The position numbers and the translations under genes are program-made. From NCBI GenBank assembly GCA_009774345.1, contig VSNR01000239.1:1-5284 (forward strand): a stretch of 5,284 bases of DNA. Direction: 5' to 3'. Every line of letters begins with the position of its first letter. Position 1 is the first letter of the stretch. The notes under the pieces are model-generated. The model had not been told where the DNA came from and made no database searches. It worked only from the letters and a program-made list of their open reading frames with translations. Positions 1-5,284 of this stretch are shown here, in pieces. Source of the stretch: Lachnospiraceae bacterium (GTDB taxonomy: Bacteria; Bacillota; Clostridia; Lachnospirales; Lachnospiraceae).

Positions 1-118
1 CACAATCCTCTGCATATTTCAATTTAAATAAAGAAATTTTATGATTAAATTATAGTATTCTACATTTTTCGTCTGCTGGCATTAATAAAATGTCACAATC
101 AACAAAGCATTTATATTG

Positions 119-124
119 TATAAT
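119..124 (+). promoter_or_regulatory. Possible -10 element for the DUF378 gene
   Basis: A perfect TATAAT lies here, 42 bases upstream of the ATG at 167, which would give a leader of about 36 bases including the ribosome binding site. No recognisable TTGACA-like -35 element is found at a spacing of 16 to 18 bases, and the three bases before the hexamer (TTG) do not form an extended -10. In a region this AT-rich a TATAAT can occur by chance, so this is only a candidate. Confidence 0.3.
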
Positions 125-166
125 TTCCAGAATATATGGTAATTCTATTCACGAGGAGGCGAAATT

Positions 167-382
167 ATGGGTAATAAATTAATTGATGGCATCGCATTGA
201 CCATCGCAATCATCGGCGCTGTAAACTGGGGACTCATCGGCTTCTTCGACTTTAATCTGGTCGCTGCAATTTTCGGCAGCATGACATGGCTCTCCAGAAT
301 CATCTATGCGCTTGTAGGTGTATGTGGTCTTTATCTGGTATGTTTCTACATGCGGCTTGGTAATGCCACATCGGAGGCATAA
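167..382 (+). CDS. DUF378 family small membrane protein
   Basis: This encodes a 71-residue hydrophobic protein of the DUF378 family (Pfam PF04070), whose function is not known. The family signature is visible at residues 17-37, with GAVNWGLIGFF followed by a short polar turn (DFN) and LVAAIFG, and then RIIYALVGVCGLYL at 44-57. Two membrane segments are likely, at about 6-27 and 43-62, with short polar ends, so it should be a hairpin-like inner-membrane protein. The length is normal for the family. The start is well supported: GAGGAGG at 153-159 lies 7 bases before the ATG. The gene stands alone on the plus strand, convergent with hflC, and has its own upstream AT-rich region, so it is probably a single-gene transcript. 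Family assignment is by motif recall; no role can be inferred from the neighbours. Confidence 0.88.
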   Translation: MGNKLIDGIALTIAIIGAVNWGLIGFFDFNLVAAIFGSMTWLSRIIYALVGVCGLYLVCFYMRLGNATSEA

Positions 383-397
383 CACACACAGACATCA

Positions 398-428
398 TGC
401 CTGCGGTAAATTTCGTTTATCGCAGGCA
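398..428. terminator. Hairpin between convergent genes, probable terminator
   Basis: The arms TGCCTGCGGTAAA (398-410) and TTTATCGCAGGCA (416-428) pair over 13 positions with one G-U pair, leaving a five-base loop TTTCG. It begins 15 bases after the DUF378 stop and 21 bases beyond the hflC stop, the right place for a shared terminator. The U-tract is poor on both sides: the plus strand continues GTCCTTTATATGG and the minus strand continues TGATGTCTGTGTG. The stem is clear in the sequence; its role as an intrinsic terminator, and for which strand, is inferred. Confidence 0.6.
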
Positions 429-449
429 GTCCTTTATATGGTATCATTT

Positions 450-1319
450 TTACCGGTTGTAAAATATTTGTGTAATCGGCGAATCCTTGTCGAGTATCAC
501 CGTCTTATCACCGCCCTTGACTGCATTCTTCAGCGCGTCTAAGCTTCTGGTAAAGCTGTAAAATTCTGCCTTCATATCTCCATCATATGCAGCAGCAATC
601 TCTCTCATGTATTCTGCTTCGCCTTCTGCTTTTAAAATCTCCGCATTTTTATTTGCCTCTGAGAGCATCACGGCAGTCTCTTTGTCCGTTGTATTTCGGA
701 TTTTCTGCGCATCCGAATTTCCTTCTGCGGTATACGTCGCCGCGATATTTTCACGCTCTGAGATCATTCGCTCAAACACCGCATTCTTATTGTCCTCCGG
801 CAGATCAAGGAGCTTGATCTCGACAGTGGTAATCTCGATGCCATACTGGTTGATTCCTGTGACATTCTCCTTGATCAGATTTGTCAGCTTCTGTCCTCTG
901 GCTGCGATAATATCCGACTGCGTCATGCTGCTGATCACATTTTTGATCGAGTTGTACACTGCCACATTGATTCTTCCCTCCGCATTCTGCCCAGAGGTAT
1001 TGAGTGTCTGTGCAAACACCTTGGGGTCTGTGACGCGCCACAGGACAAAACTATCGACGATCATCGACTTCTTATCCTGCGTGATCACGTCTGACTTCGC
1101 AATGTCATAGAGCAGGAGTTCTTTTGTGACGGTATCTTTCTCCTGTATAAACGGAATCTTAAAATACAGTCCTGAGTCCGAGATGACACGCTCGATTCTG
1201 CCAAATTCCCGCACCAGTCCATACTGGTTCTCCCTGATGATAAATGCCGAGTTAAACAGCACCACAAGCGCCGCCACAAACAGCACCGCCCCTAGTACCC
1301 TGCTAAAATTTTTCTTCAT
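450..1319 (-). CDS. hflC: HflC, SPFH/prohibitin-family membrane protein
   Basis: HflC is the second subunit of the HflKC complex, a membrane-anchored SPFH assembly that in E. coli binds the FtsH protease and modulates its access to membrane substrates. The 289-residue product has an N-terminal membrane anchor (about 7-27) and then the SPFH domain, beginning around IIRENQYGLVREFGR (27-41) with the SGLYFKIPF motif at 49-57. A charged coiled-coil region follows at about 180-245, containing the HflC-type stretch ERENIAATYTAEG (188-200). The C-terminal FYSFTRSLDAL (253-263) resembles the FYAFIRSL of E. coli HflC. It is shorter than the E. coli protein (about 334) but complete. GGAGG at 1326-1330 lies 6 bases before the ATG. 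It follows hflK by 26 bases and is the last gene of the likely operon. FtsH partnership is inferred; ftsH is not in the window. Confidence 0.93.
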   Translation of the reverse strand: MKKNFSRVLGAVLFVAALVVLFNSAFIIRENQYGLVREFGRIERVISDSGLYFKIPFIQEKDTVTKELLLYDIAKSDVITQDKKSMIVDSFVLWRVTDPKVFAQTLNTSGQNAEGRINVAVYNSIKNVISSMTQSDIIAARGQKLTNLIKENVTGINQYGIEITTVEIKLLDLPEDNKNAVFERMISERENIAATYTAEGNSDAQKIRNTTDKETAVMLSEANKNAEILKAEGEAEYMREIAAAYDGDMKAEFYSFTRSLDALKNAVKGGDKTVILDKDSPITQIFYNR

Positions 1320-1345
1320 GTTCTTCCTCCATGTTGATCTGTGTA

Positions 1346-2380
1346 TTACGGTGTCTCCTGCGTATCCTGCGCCTGTCTGTCACCTGTGATGTCCTCTAGC
1401 TGCAATTCATCAAGATAGAGTGTCTTGTTCAAATCCCCGCTGCCGTCATCAATAATCAATTTAACGCCCGGCAGTACCTCCTCCATCGCCTCATAGAACA
1501 TCCGCTGTCTGGTGAGAACCGGATTTTTCTGATACTCCGCATACATCTCATTAAATCTCGCTGCCTGCGCGATTCCTTCATTCACCCGCTCCTGTCTTGC
1601 CGCCTCTGCGTCCTGCGTGATCTGGTCTGCCTTCGCGCTCGCCTCTGGAATCTTCTCATTCCTGTATTTGTTCGCGTTGTTGATTGCCGTCTCTTTGCCC
1701 TGCTTTGCCGTCTCTACTGCCTTAAAAGCCTCTATGACATCCTCTGTGGGCGGCTCTGCATCCTGCATAGAGATATTGACCAGCATCAAGCCGATATCCT
1801 GCTCCTCTAGCTTCTCGATAATCATCTCTTTGATTTCAGCCTGTATCTTGCTCTTGCCCGTTGTGATCACATCATCCACCATATAGTTGCTGATGATATT
1901 TCTGATACAGGACTGTGCGATATTCTTGAGAATCTCCTTGGGCTGCTGTGAGTTGTACAGGTACTTTACCGGATCGGATACCTTGTACTCCACATAAAAG
2001 TCCACATTGACGAAATTAAAATCGGACGTGATCATCAGCGATTCATCATCAATCTGTTCCTGACTGGCATTTTCATCGCTGCCCGAACGGTACCCGATTG
2101 GAAAGCCCAGAATCGTCGTGTTGACCTTGGTCACCCGCTGTACAAAAGGAATCTTAAAATGCAGTCCCGAAGTCACCACACTGCCCGCGTTACCAAAGGT
2201 GGTGACAACCCCCTGCTCCTGTTCTCCAATCGAGTAGACAGACTCTAGCGCGAGCACTGCAAGTATGATCAAAATTACAATGCCAGCTGCCAGTCTGCCA
2301 AATGAAGTATTTTTATTCTGTGTTCCCCGCTCGTTTCCAGCGTTGTTCCCGGGTTGAAATTCCCTAAAGTTTTCTGCCAT
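1346..2380 (-). CDS. hflK: HflK, SPFH/prohibitin-family membrane protein
   Basis: HflK is the partner of HflC in the membrane complex that modulates FtsH. The 344-residue product has a short polar N-terminus (1-28, Asn/Gly-rich), one membrane segment (about 29-49) and an SPFH domain starting IGEQEQGVVTTFG (51-63), with SGLHFKIPFVQ at 71-81, the same motif as in HflC. ESLMITSDFNFVNVDFYVEYKV (113-134) and the DPVKYLY block (136-142) match HflK. A coiled coil spans about 215-285, and LTRQRMFYEAMEEVL (289-303) is the conserved HflK tail region. The start chosen is ATG at 2380, because AGGAG at 2389-2393 lies 8 bases upstream. An in-frame GTG at 2407 would add nine residues but has no ribosome binding site. 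It is shorter than E. coli HflK (about 419), mainly through a smaller N-terminus. It lies 43 bases after pepD with no terminator between. Confidence 0.93.
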   Translation of the reverse strand: MAENFREFQPGNNAGNERGTQNKNTSFGRLAAGIVILIILAVLALESVYSIGEQEQGVVTTFGNAGSVVTSGLHFKIPFVQRVTKVNTTILGFPIGYRSGSDENASQEQIDDESLMITSDFNFVNVDFYVEYKVSDPVKYLYNSQQPKEILKNIAQSCIRNIISNYMVDDVITTGKSKIQAEIKEMIIEKLEEQDIGLMLVNISMQDAEPPTEDVIEAFKAVETAKQGKETAINNANKYRNEKIPEASAKADQITQDAEAARQERVNEGIAQAARFNEMYAEYQKNPVLTRQRMFYEAMEEVLPGVKLIIDDGSGDLNKTLYLDELQLEDITGDRQAQDTQETP

Positions 2381-2388
2381 ATTTTTTT

Positions 2389-2393
2389 CTCCT
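2389..2393 (-). promoter_or_regulatory. Ribosome binding site that decides the hflK start
   Basis: AGGAG on the minus strand, 8 bases (an A-rich run) before the ATG at 2380. It lies inside the reading frame that would be produced by the upstream GTG at 2407, so it argues that the GTG is not the start. Confidence 0.75.
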
Positions 2394-2423
2394 GTTTTGT
2401 TTTCCACTGTTTTGCTTGTCTTT

Positions 2424-3890
2424 TTATTGCTGTTTTAGTATCTCGAGCAGATATTTCCACATTCTCGCTGCCGAGGAAATACTCAGCCGCTCTTCTGTCG
2501 TGTGGATATCATAGATATTAGGACCAAACGACACACAGTCCAGACCGGGAATCTTCGCGGTCATAATGCCGCACTCAAGTCCTGCGTGGAGTGCCTCCAC
2601 CTGCGCATCCTTTCCAAACATTTCCTTATAGATTCGAACCATTTCTGCCCTTAATCTGGAGTCTGGATCATACTGCCAGCCCGGATATTCTCCATGTGTC
2701 TCTGCCGAGCCTCCAAACAGCTTTGTCAGCGTCTGCACCTGAAGGTTCACTTTATGCTTTGCCGACTCAACCGCGCTTCGTATCGCGGTGCTTGCAGTCA
2801 CCTCCTGTCCGCATGTCTTTAGAATCCCCAGATTCAACGAGGTTTCGACAAGTCCGTCAAGATCAGCGCTCATCGCCATCACGCCATTTGGAAAGAGTGT
2901 CAGGAAGGACAGGATGCGCTCTGTGCTGTCCGAATCAAACACACACTGCCCTGAGTCCGCAATTTCTTCAGCACGGATAAACAATCCCTGTTCTTTCGAC
3001 TGGTTCTCTTTTTGTTCTGCGCGTTCAATTTCTTTTATTTTCTCGATAAATGCATCTTTTTTTCCGTCCTCAATATACACGACGGCGCCTGCCTGCCGCG
3101 GAATGGCATTGTCCTTCTCCCCGCCGCCAATCTGCACCAGATGAAATGAAACGCTGTTTTTTGCCTGCTGTAAGGTCAGCCCTAACAGCTTGATCGCATT
3201 GGCGCGCTCTTTATTGATCTCTGTGCCGGAATGTCCGCCCAAGAGACCGCCTGCTGTCACCTCCAAATAGCTGCCATTCTGAATTGCTTCTATTTGTACA
3301 GGCTGTACAAACTGCACAGGAATATGACAGTCTGTCCGCATACCGCCGGCACAGCTCGTCAGCAGGATTCCCTCCTCCTCAGAATCTATATTCAGCATTC
3401 TTTTAGCGCGGAGCATAGATAGGTCGATGGCTGTAGCGCCCTCCATACCCGTCTCCTCATCTGTCGTGATGACTGCCTCAATGCGGGGATGATCTATATC
3501 ATCTGAATCAAGCAGCGCGAGCATATACGCCACAGCAATGCCGTCATCGCCGCCGAGACTTGTTCCCTCCGCATACACGAAGTCTCCCTCCACCTTCAGG
3601 CGCAGCGGGTCTTTTGCCAGATCAATATCACAGTCACTTTTTTTGACTGCGACCATATCCATATGTCCCTGTAAAATAATGGGGGCTGTCTTTTCATATC
3701 CCGCAGATGCCTCTTTTACAATAATGATATTGTTGTGAGCATCTCTGATATGAAACAAGCCCCTCTCCTGTGCAAATCCGGCAAGATAACTGCTGATTCC
3801 ATCAAGGTTTCCTGAACCATGTGGAATATTACAAAGTCTCTCAAAATAGTAAAATACCTTCTTAGGTTCTAAATTTTCCAATACACTCAT
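2424..3890 (-). CDS. pepD: Aminoacyl-histidine (Xaa-His) dipeptidase, M20 family
   Basis: This is a cytosolic zinc dipeptidase of the M20C (PepD) family, which cleaves Xaa-His and other unspecific dipeptides during peptide use and turnover. The 488 residues match the family length (E. coli PepD is about 485). The metal and catalytic residues are all visible: His76 and Asp78 in QGHMDMV, Asp115 in LGGDDG, Glu145 and Glu146 in TTDEETGMEG, Asp169 in LNIDSEEEG, and His463 near the C-terminus (YDIHTTEERLS). By alignment to known PepD enzymes, Asp78 and Glu145 are the catalytic pair and the others bind the two metals. A lid-type dimerisation domain is inserted at about 185-395, with GGHSGTEI at 218-225. 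The start ATG at 3890 has GAGG at 3899-3902, 8 bases upstream. It is the first gene of a likely pepD-hflK-hflC operon. Exact substrate preference cannot be read from sequence. Confidence 0.94.
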   Translation of the reverse strand: MSVLENLEPKKVFYYFERLCNIPHGSGNLDGISSYLAGFAQERGLFHIRDAHNNIIIVKEASAGYEKTAPIILQGHMDMVAVKKSDCDIDLAKDPLRLKVEGDFVYAEGTSLGGDDGIAVAYMLALLDSDDIDHPRIEAVITTDEETGMEGATAIDLSMLRAKRMLNIDSEEEGILLTSCAGGMRTDCHIPVQFVQPVQIEAIQNGSYLEVTAGGLLGGHSGTEINKERANAIKLLGLTLQQAKNSVSFHLVQIGGGEKDNAIPRQAGAVVYIEDGKKDAFIEKIKEIERAEQKENQSKEQGLFIRAEEIADSGQCVFDSDSTERILSFLTLFPNGVMAMSADLDGLVETSLNLGILKTCGQEVTASTAIRSAVESAKHKVNLQVQTLTKLFGGSAETHGEYPGWQYDPDSRLRAEMVRIYKEMFGKDAQVEALHAGLECGIMTAKIPGLDCVSFGPNIYDIHTTEERLSISSAARMWKYLLEILKQQ

Positions 3891-3943
3891 ACCTGTTACC
3901 TCGTTTTATAATCGTTATTTTTGCTATAGCTTTTTGATTTCAA

Positions 3944-3975
3944 TTTACTATACCAGACAATTTTCATATGGTAAA
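3944..3975 (-). repeat. Imperfect inverted repeat over the pepD promoter
   Basis: On the plus strand TTTACTATA (3944-3952) and TATGGTAAA (3967-3975) are inverted copies with 8 of 9 positions matching, separated by 14 bases. Flanking CAA (3941-3943) and TTG (3977-3979) extend the symmetry if one base is skipped. The arms coincide with the predicted -10 and -35 elements, so the repeat could be an operator for a dimeric regulator. The DNA is AT-rich and chance is a real alternative. Confidence 0.35.
3947..3975 (-). promoter_or_regulatory. Predicted promoter of pepD-hflK-hflC
   Basis: Reading the minus strand, a -35-like TTTACC (3975-3970, four of six matches to TTGACA) is followed after 17 bases by TATAGT (3952-3947, five of six matches to TATAAT). 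The -10 is extended by TGG directly upstream, the TGn motif. Transcription would start near 3940, giving a leader of about 50 bases before the pepD ATG. The leader contains an 8-base palindrome GCTATAGC (3923-3930) and the GAGG ribosome binding site (3899-3902). The site lies between the rplT terminator and pepD, where a new promoter is expected. Housekeeping sigma-A use is inferred. Confidence 0.62.
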
Positions 3976-4018
3976 CTTGTTTCGCGTTTTCTTAACAAAG
4001 TTTTAATACCATCTTTAC

Positions 4019-4062
4019 AAAAAAGAGCTATCTCATGAAATCTTCATGATGATAACCCCTTT
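4019..4062 (-). terminator. Intrinsic terminator of the infC-rpmI-rplT operon
   Basis: On the minus strand the arm AAAGGGGTTATC, a bulged A, and TCATGAA fold onto TTCATGA and GATAGCTCTTTT across a three-base GAT loop, giving about 19 pairs with three G-U pairs. The 3' arm runs into a six-base T-tract (4024-4019), partly paired with the 5' A-tract as is common in bacterial terminators. It starts 24 bases after the rplT stop and separates the translation operon from pepD. Confidence 0.88.
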
Positions 4063-4086
4063 GTAATCATACACTATTCCGTGTTC

Positions 4087-4440
4087 TTATGCACTCTTCT
4101 TTGCAAGCTCTGCAAGTGTCTTAAAGCCCTCTGCATCATTGACAGCCATCTCTGCGAGCATCTTTCTGTTGATCTCAATGCCTGCAACCTTTAATCCATG
4201 CATCATTTTGCTGTAAGATAAACCATTCATTCTCGCTGCTGCGTTGATACGTGCAATCCAGAGTCTTCTGAACTGGCGCTTTCTCTCTTTTCTGCCAGCA
4301 TAAGATGAAGCCAGTGCTCTCATAACAGACTGTTTTGCAACTCTGTACTGTTTTGATCTTGCTCCTCTGTATCCTTTTGCGAGCTTCAATACTCTGTTAT
4401 GTTTCTTCTTTGCGTTTAAACCGCCTTTAATTCTTGCCAT
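4087..4440 (-). CDS. rplT: 50S ribosomal protein L20
   Basis: L20 binds 23S rRNA early in assembly of the large ribosomal subunit; in characterised bacteria it also represses its own operon by binding mRNA. The 117-residue, strongly basic product has the expected length. Hallmarks are the basic extended N-terminus (ARIKGGLNAKKKHNRVLKLAKGY compressed into residues 2-24), GARSKQYRVA (26-35), and the highly conserved KRQFRRLWIARINAAAR block (about 54-70) followed by NGLSYSKMMHGL. AGGAGG at 4450-4455 lies 9 bases before the ATG. It is the last gene of infC-rpmI-rplT, 43 bases after rpmI and just before a strong terminator. Confidence 0.98.
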   Translation of the reverse strand: MARIKGGLNAKKKHNRVLKLAKGYRGARSKQYRVAKQSVMRALASSYAGRKERKRQFRRLWIARINAAARMNGLSYSKMMHGLKVAGIEINRKMLAEMAVNDAEGFKTLAELAKKSA

Positions 4441-4483
4441 TTTCTATATCCTCCTAACAAATATTCAATCACTGTGCCGTTTC

Positions 4484-4681
4484 CTACAGATACGGTAAGA
4501 TCTTCTTCATGTTCTTAACATTGGTTGCATCTGTGATCGCAGCCTTTCTAAGATTTCTCTTTCTCTTTGCGGTCTTCTTTGTCAAGATATGGCTCTTATA
4601 AGCTTTCGCTCTCTTTAACTTACCCGTTCCTGTTACTTTAAAGCGCTTTGCAGCCGATCTGCTAGTTTTCATTTTTGGCAT
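4484..4681 (-). CDS. rpmI: 50S ribosomal protein L35
   Basis: L35 is a small basic protein of the large ribosomal subunit. The 65-residue product has the standard length and signature: MPKMKTSRSAAKRFKVTGTG (1-20), a Lys/Arg-rich middle with SHILTKKTAKRKRNLRK (30-46), and a C-terminus ending KKILPYL. AGGAGG at 4690-4695 lies 8 bases before the ATG. The gene sits between infC (73-base gap) and rplT (43-base gap) in the order conserved across most bacteria, so it is cotranscribed and probably shares the L20 feedback control of the operon. No hairpin strong enough to be a separate operator was evident in the 73-base gap. Confidence 0.98.
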   Translation of the reverse strand: MPKMKTSRSAAKRFKVTGTGKLKRAKAYKSHILTKKTAKRKRNLRKAAITDATNVKNMKKILPYL

Positions 4682-4754
4682 ATCTGTTTCCTCCTATACT
4701 TCAATATTCTTTCTATCTTTTAACTGACCAAAGCCTGCTATCCCTGATAACTGC

Positions 4755-5261
4755 TTATCGTTTTTCAGCTAAAAACATTGTCATACTTCTGCCTTCCACC
4801 TTTGGTTCTTTCTCCACCACTGCGATGTCACTCAGACTCTCGCCGAAATCAACGAGAATATGTTTGCTGTTCTGCATGTGCGCCATCTCGCGCCCCCGAA
4901 ACCGCAGCGTCACCTTTACCTTATCTCCCTTGGAGAGGAATTTACGGGCAGCATTTACCTTTGTGTTCAAGTCATTAGTGTCGATATTTGGAGATAAACG
5001 AATCTCTTTCACGTCAATTACTTTTTGCTTTTTCTTTGCTTCCTTCTCTTTTCTTGTCTGTTCATACTTGAACTTTCCATAATCAACAATCTTACACACA
5101 GGCGGCTTTGCCGTGGGTGCTATCTTTACCAGATCGACGCCTGCCTCCTCCGCCAATCTCATCGCTTCCCTAGAGGACATGATGCCAAGCTGCTCTCCAT
5201 CCTCCCCGATCACGCGCACCTCTCTGTCTCTAATTTGTTCGTTAATCATTAAATCGCTAAT
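4755..5261 (-). CDS. infC: Translation initiation factor IF-3, ATT start
   Basis: IF3 binds the 30S subunit, prevents premature joining of 50S and proofreads the start codon and initiator tRNA. With the ATT start the protein has 168 residues. The N-terminal domain runs to about residue 75, starting SDLMINEQIRDREVRVIG and including AKPPVCKIVDYGKFKYEQ (51-68). A Lys/Glu-rich linker (about 69-81) leads to the C-terminal 30S-binding domain with KEIRLSPNIDTNDL, VTLRFRGREMAH and the closing EGRSMTMFLAEK. The start is ATT at 5261 because GGAGGTG (5269-5275) is 7 bases upstream. From the first ATG (5249) the gap would be 19 bases, too long. Non-canonical infC starts are known in E. coli (AUU), where IF3 discriminates against its own start and so limits its synthesis. 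It is the first gene of infC-rpmI-rplT. Confidence 0.95.
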   Translation of the reverse strand: MSDLMINEQIRDREVRVIGEDGEQLGIMSSREAMRLAEEAGVDLVKIAPTAKPPVCKIVDYGKFKYEQTRKEKEAKKKQKVIDVKEIRLSPNIDTNDLNTKVNAARKFLSKGDKVKVTLRFRGREMAHMQNSKHILVDFGESLSDIAVVEKEPKVEGRSMTMFLAEKR

Positions 5262-5268
5262 AACCTTA

Positions 5269-5275
5269 CACCTCC
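5269..5275 (-). promoter_or_regulatory. Ribosome binding site that decides the infC start
   Basis: GGAGGTG on the minus strand, 7 bases before the ATT codon at 5261 and 19 bases before the ATG at 5249. The spacing supports initiation at ATT. The operon's promoter and any L20-binding leader would lie beyond the right edge of the window. Confidence 0.85.
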
Positions 5276-5284
5276 ATAAAATAA

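Noticed and set aside
17..45. Possible second promoter TTTCAA with TATGAT at 17-base spacing on the plus strand
   Set aside because: The -35 matches only three of six consensus bases in very AT-rich DNA, and it lies about 120 bases from the nearest gene start.
607..1110. A 167-codon open frame on the plus strand opposite hflC
   Set aside because: It lies wholly antisense to a clearly conserved hflC, has no good ribosome binding site, and its product is low-complexity Ser/Leu-rich as expected from the complement of a coiled-coil gene.
2591..3144. Plus-strand open frames opposite pepD (129 and 118 codons)
   Set aside because: They overlap each other and the conserved pepD coding region, show no recognisable domain, and look like by-products of pepD codon bias.
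3923..3930. Palindrome GCTATAGC in the pepD leader
   Set aside because: Eight bases is too short to support an operator, and the A-runs on both sides do not extend the symmetry; it is mentioned only as part of the leader description.
4746..4759. Small hairpin GATAA-CTGC-TTATC at the infC stop codon
   Set aside because: Only five A/T-rich pairs and no T-tract on the coding strand; too weak to call a terminator or an L20 operator.
4675..5082. A 135-codon plus-strand frame opposite infC
   Set aside because: It is antisense to infC across its conserved domains and starts within rpmI; no family features are seen.

Overview
The window looks like chromosomal core DNA from a low-to-moderate GC Gram-positive Clostridia, most likely a Lachnospiraceae-type gut anaerobe. 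This is inferred from the strong GGAGG-type ribosome binding sites, the infC-rpmI-rplT order, the style of the IF3, L20 and L35 proteins, and an hflK/hflC pair sitting beside a pepD-type peptidase. It is not a database result. No mobile element, tRNA, rRNA or CRISPR array was seen.

Layout from left to right. Positions 1-166 are AT-rich non-coding DNA with a possible promoter for a small plus-strand gene of the DUF378 membrane-protein family (167-382). A GC-rich hairpin (398-428) separates it from the convergent minus-strand block. That block, read from right to left, is pepD (Xaa-His dipeptidase, 2424-3890), hflK (1346-2380) and hflC (450-1319). The three genes are tightly spaced with no visible terminator between them and are probably one operon. 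A good promoter with an extended -10 element (3947-3975), overlapped by an imperfect inverted repeat, lies upstream of pepD.

Further right, also on the minus strand, is the conserved translation operon infC (IF3), rpmI (L35) and rplT (L20). It ends at a strong intrinsic terminator (4019-4062). The infC start is best read as an ATT codon at 5261, as in many bacteria; the internal ATG at 5249 is too far from the ribosome binding site. The regulatory leader that usually precedes infC would lie beyond the right edge.

Functionally there are two units. One makes an initiation factor and two large-subunit proteins. The other makes a cytosolic dipeptidase and the two SPFH proteins of a membrane-anchored HflKC complex, which in characterised bacteria surrounds and modulates the FtsH protease. 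No ftsH is present in the window. I found no convincing new biological system. The items most worth a second look are the pepD-hflKC linkage, the inverted repeat over the pepD promoter, and the start-codon corrections for infC and hflK.
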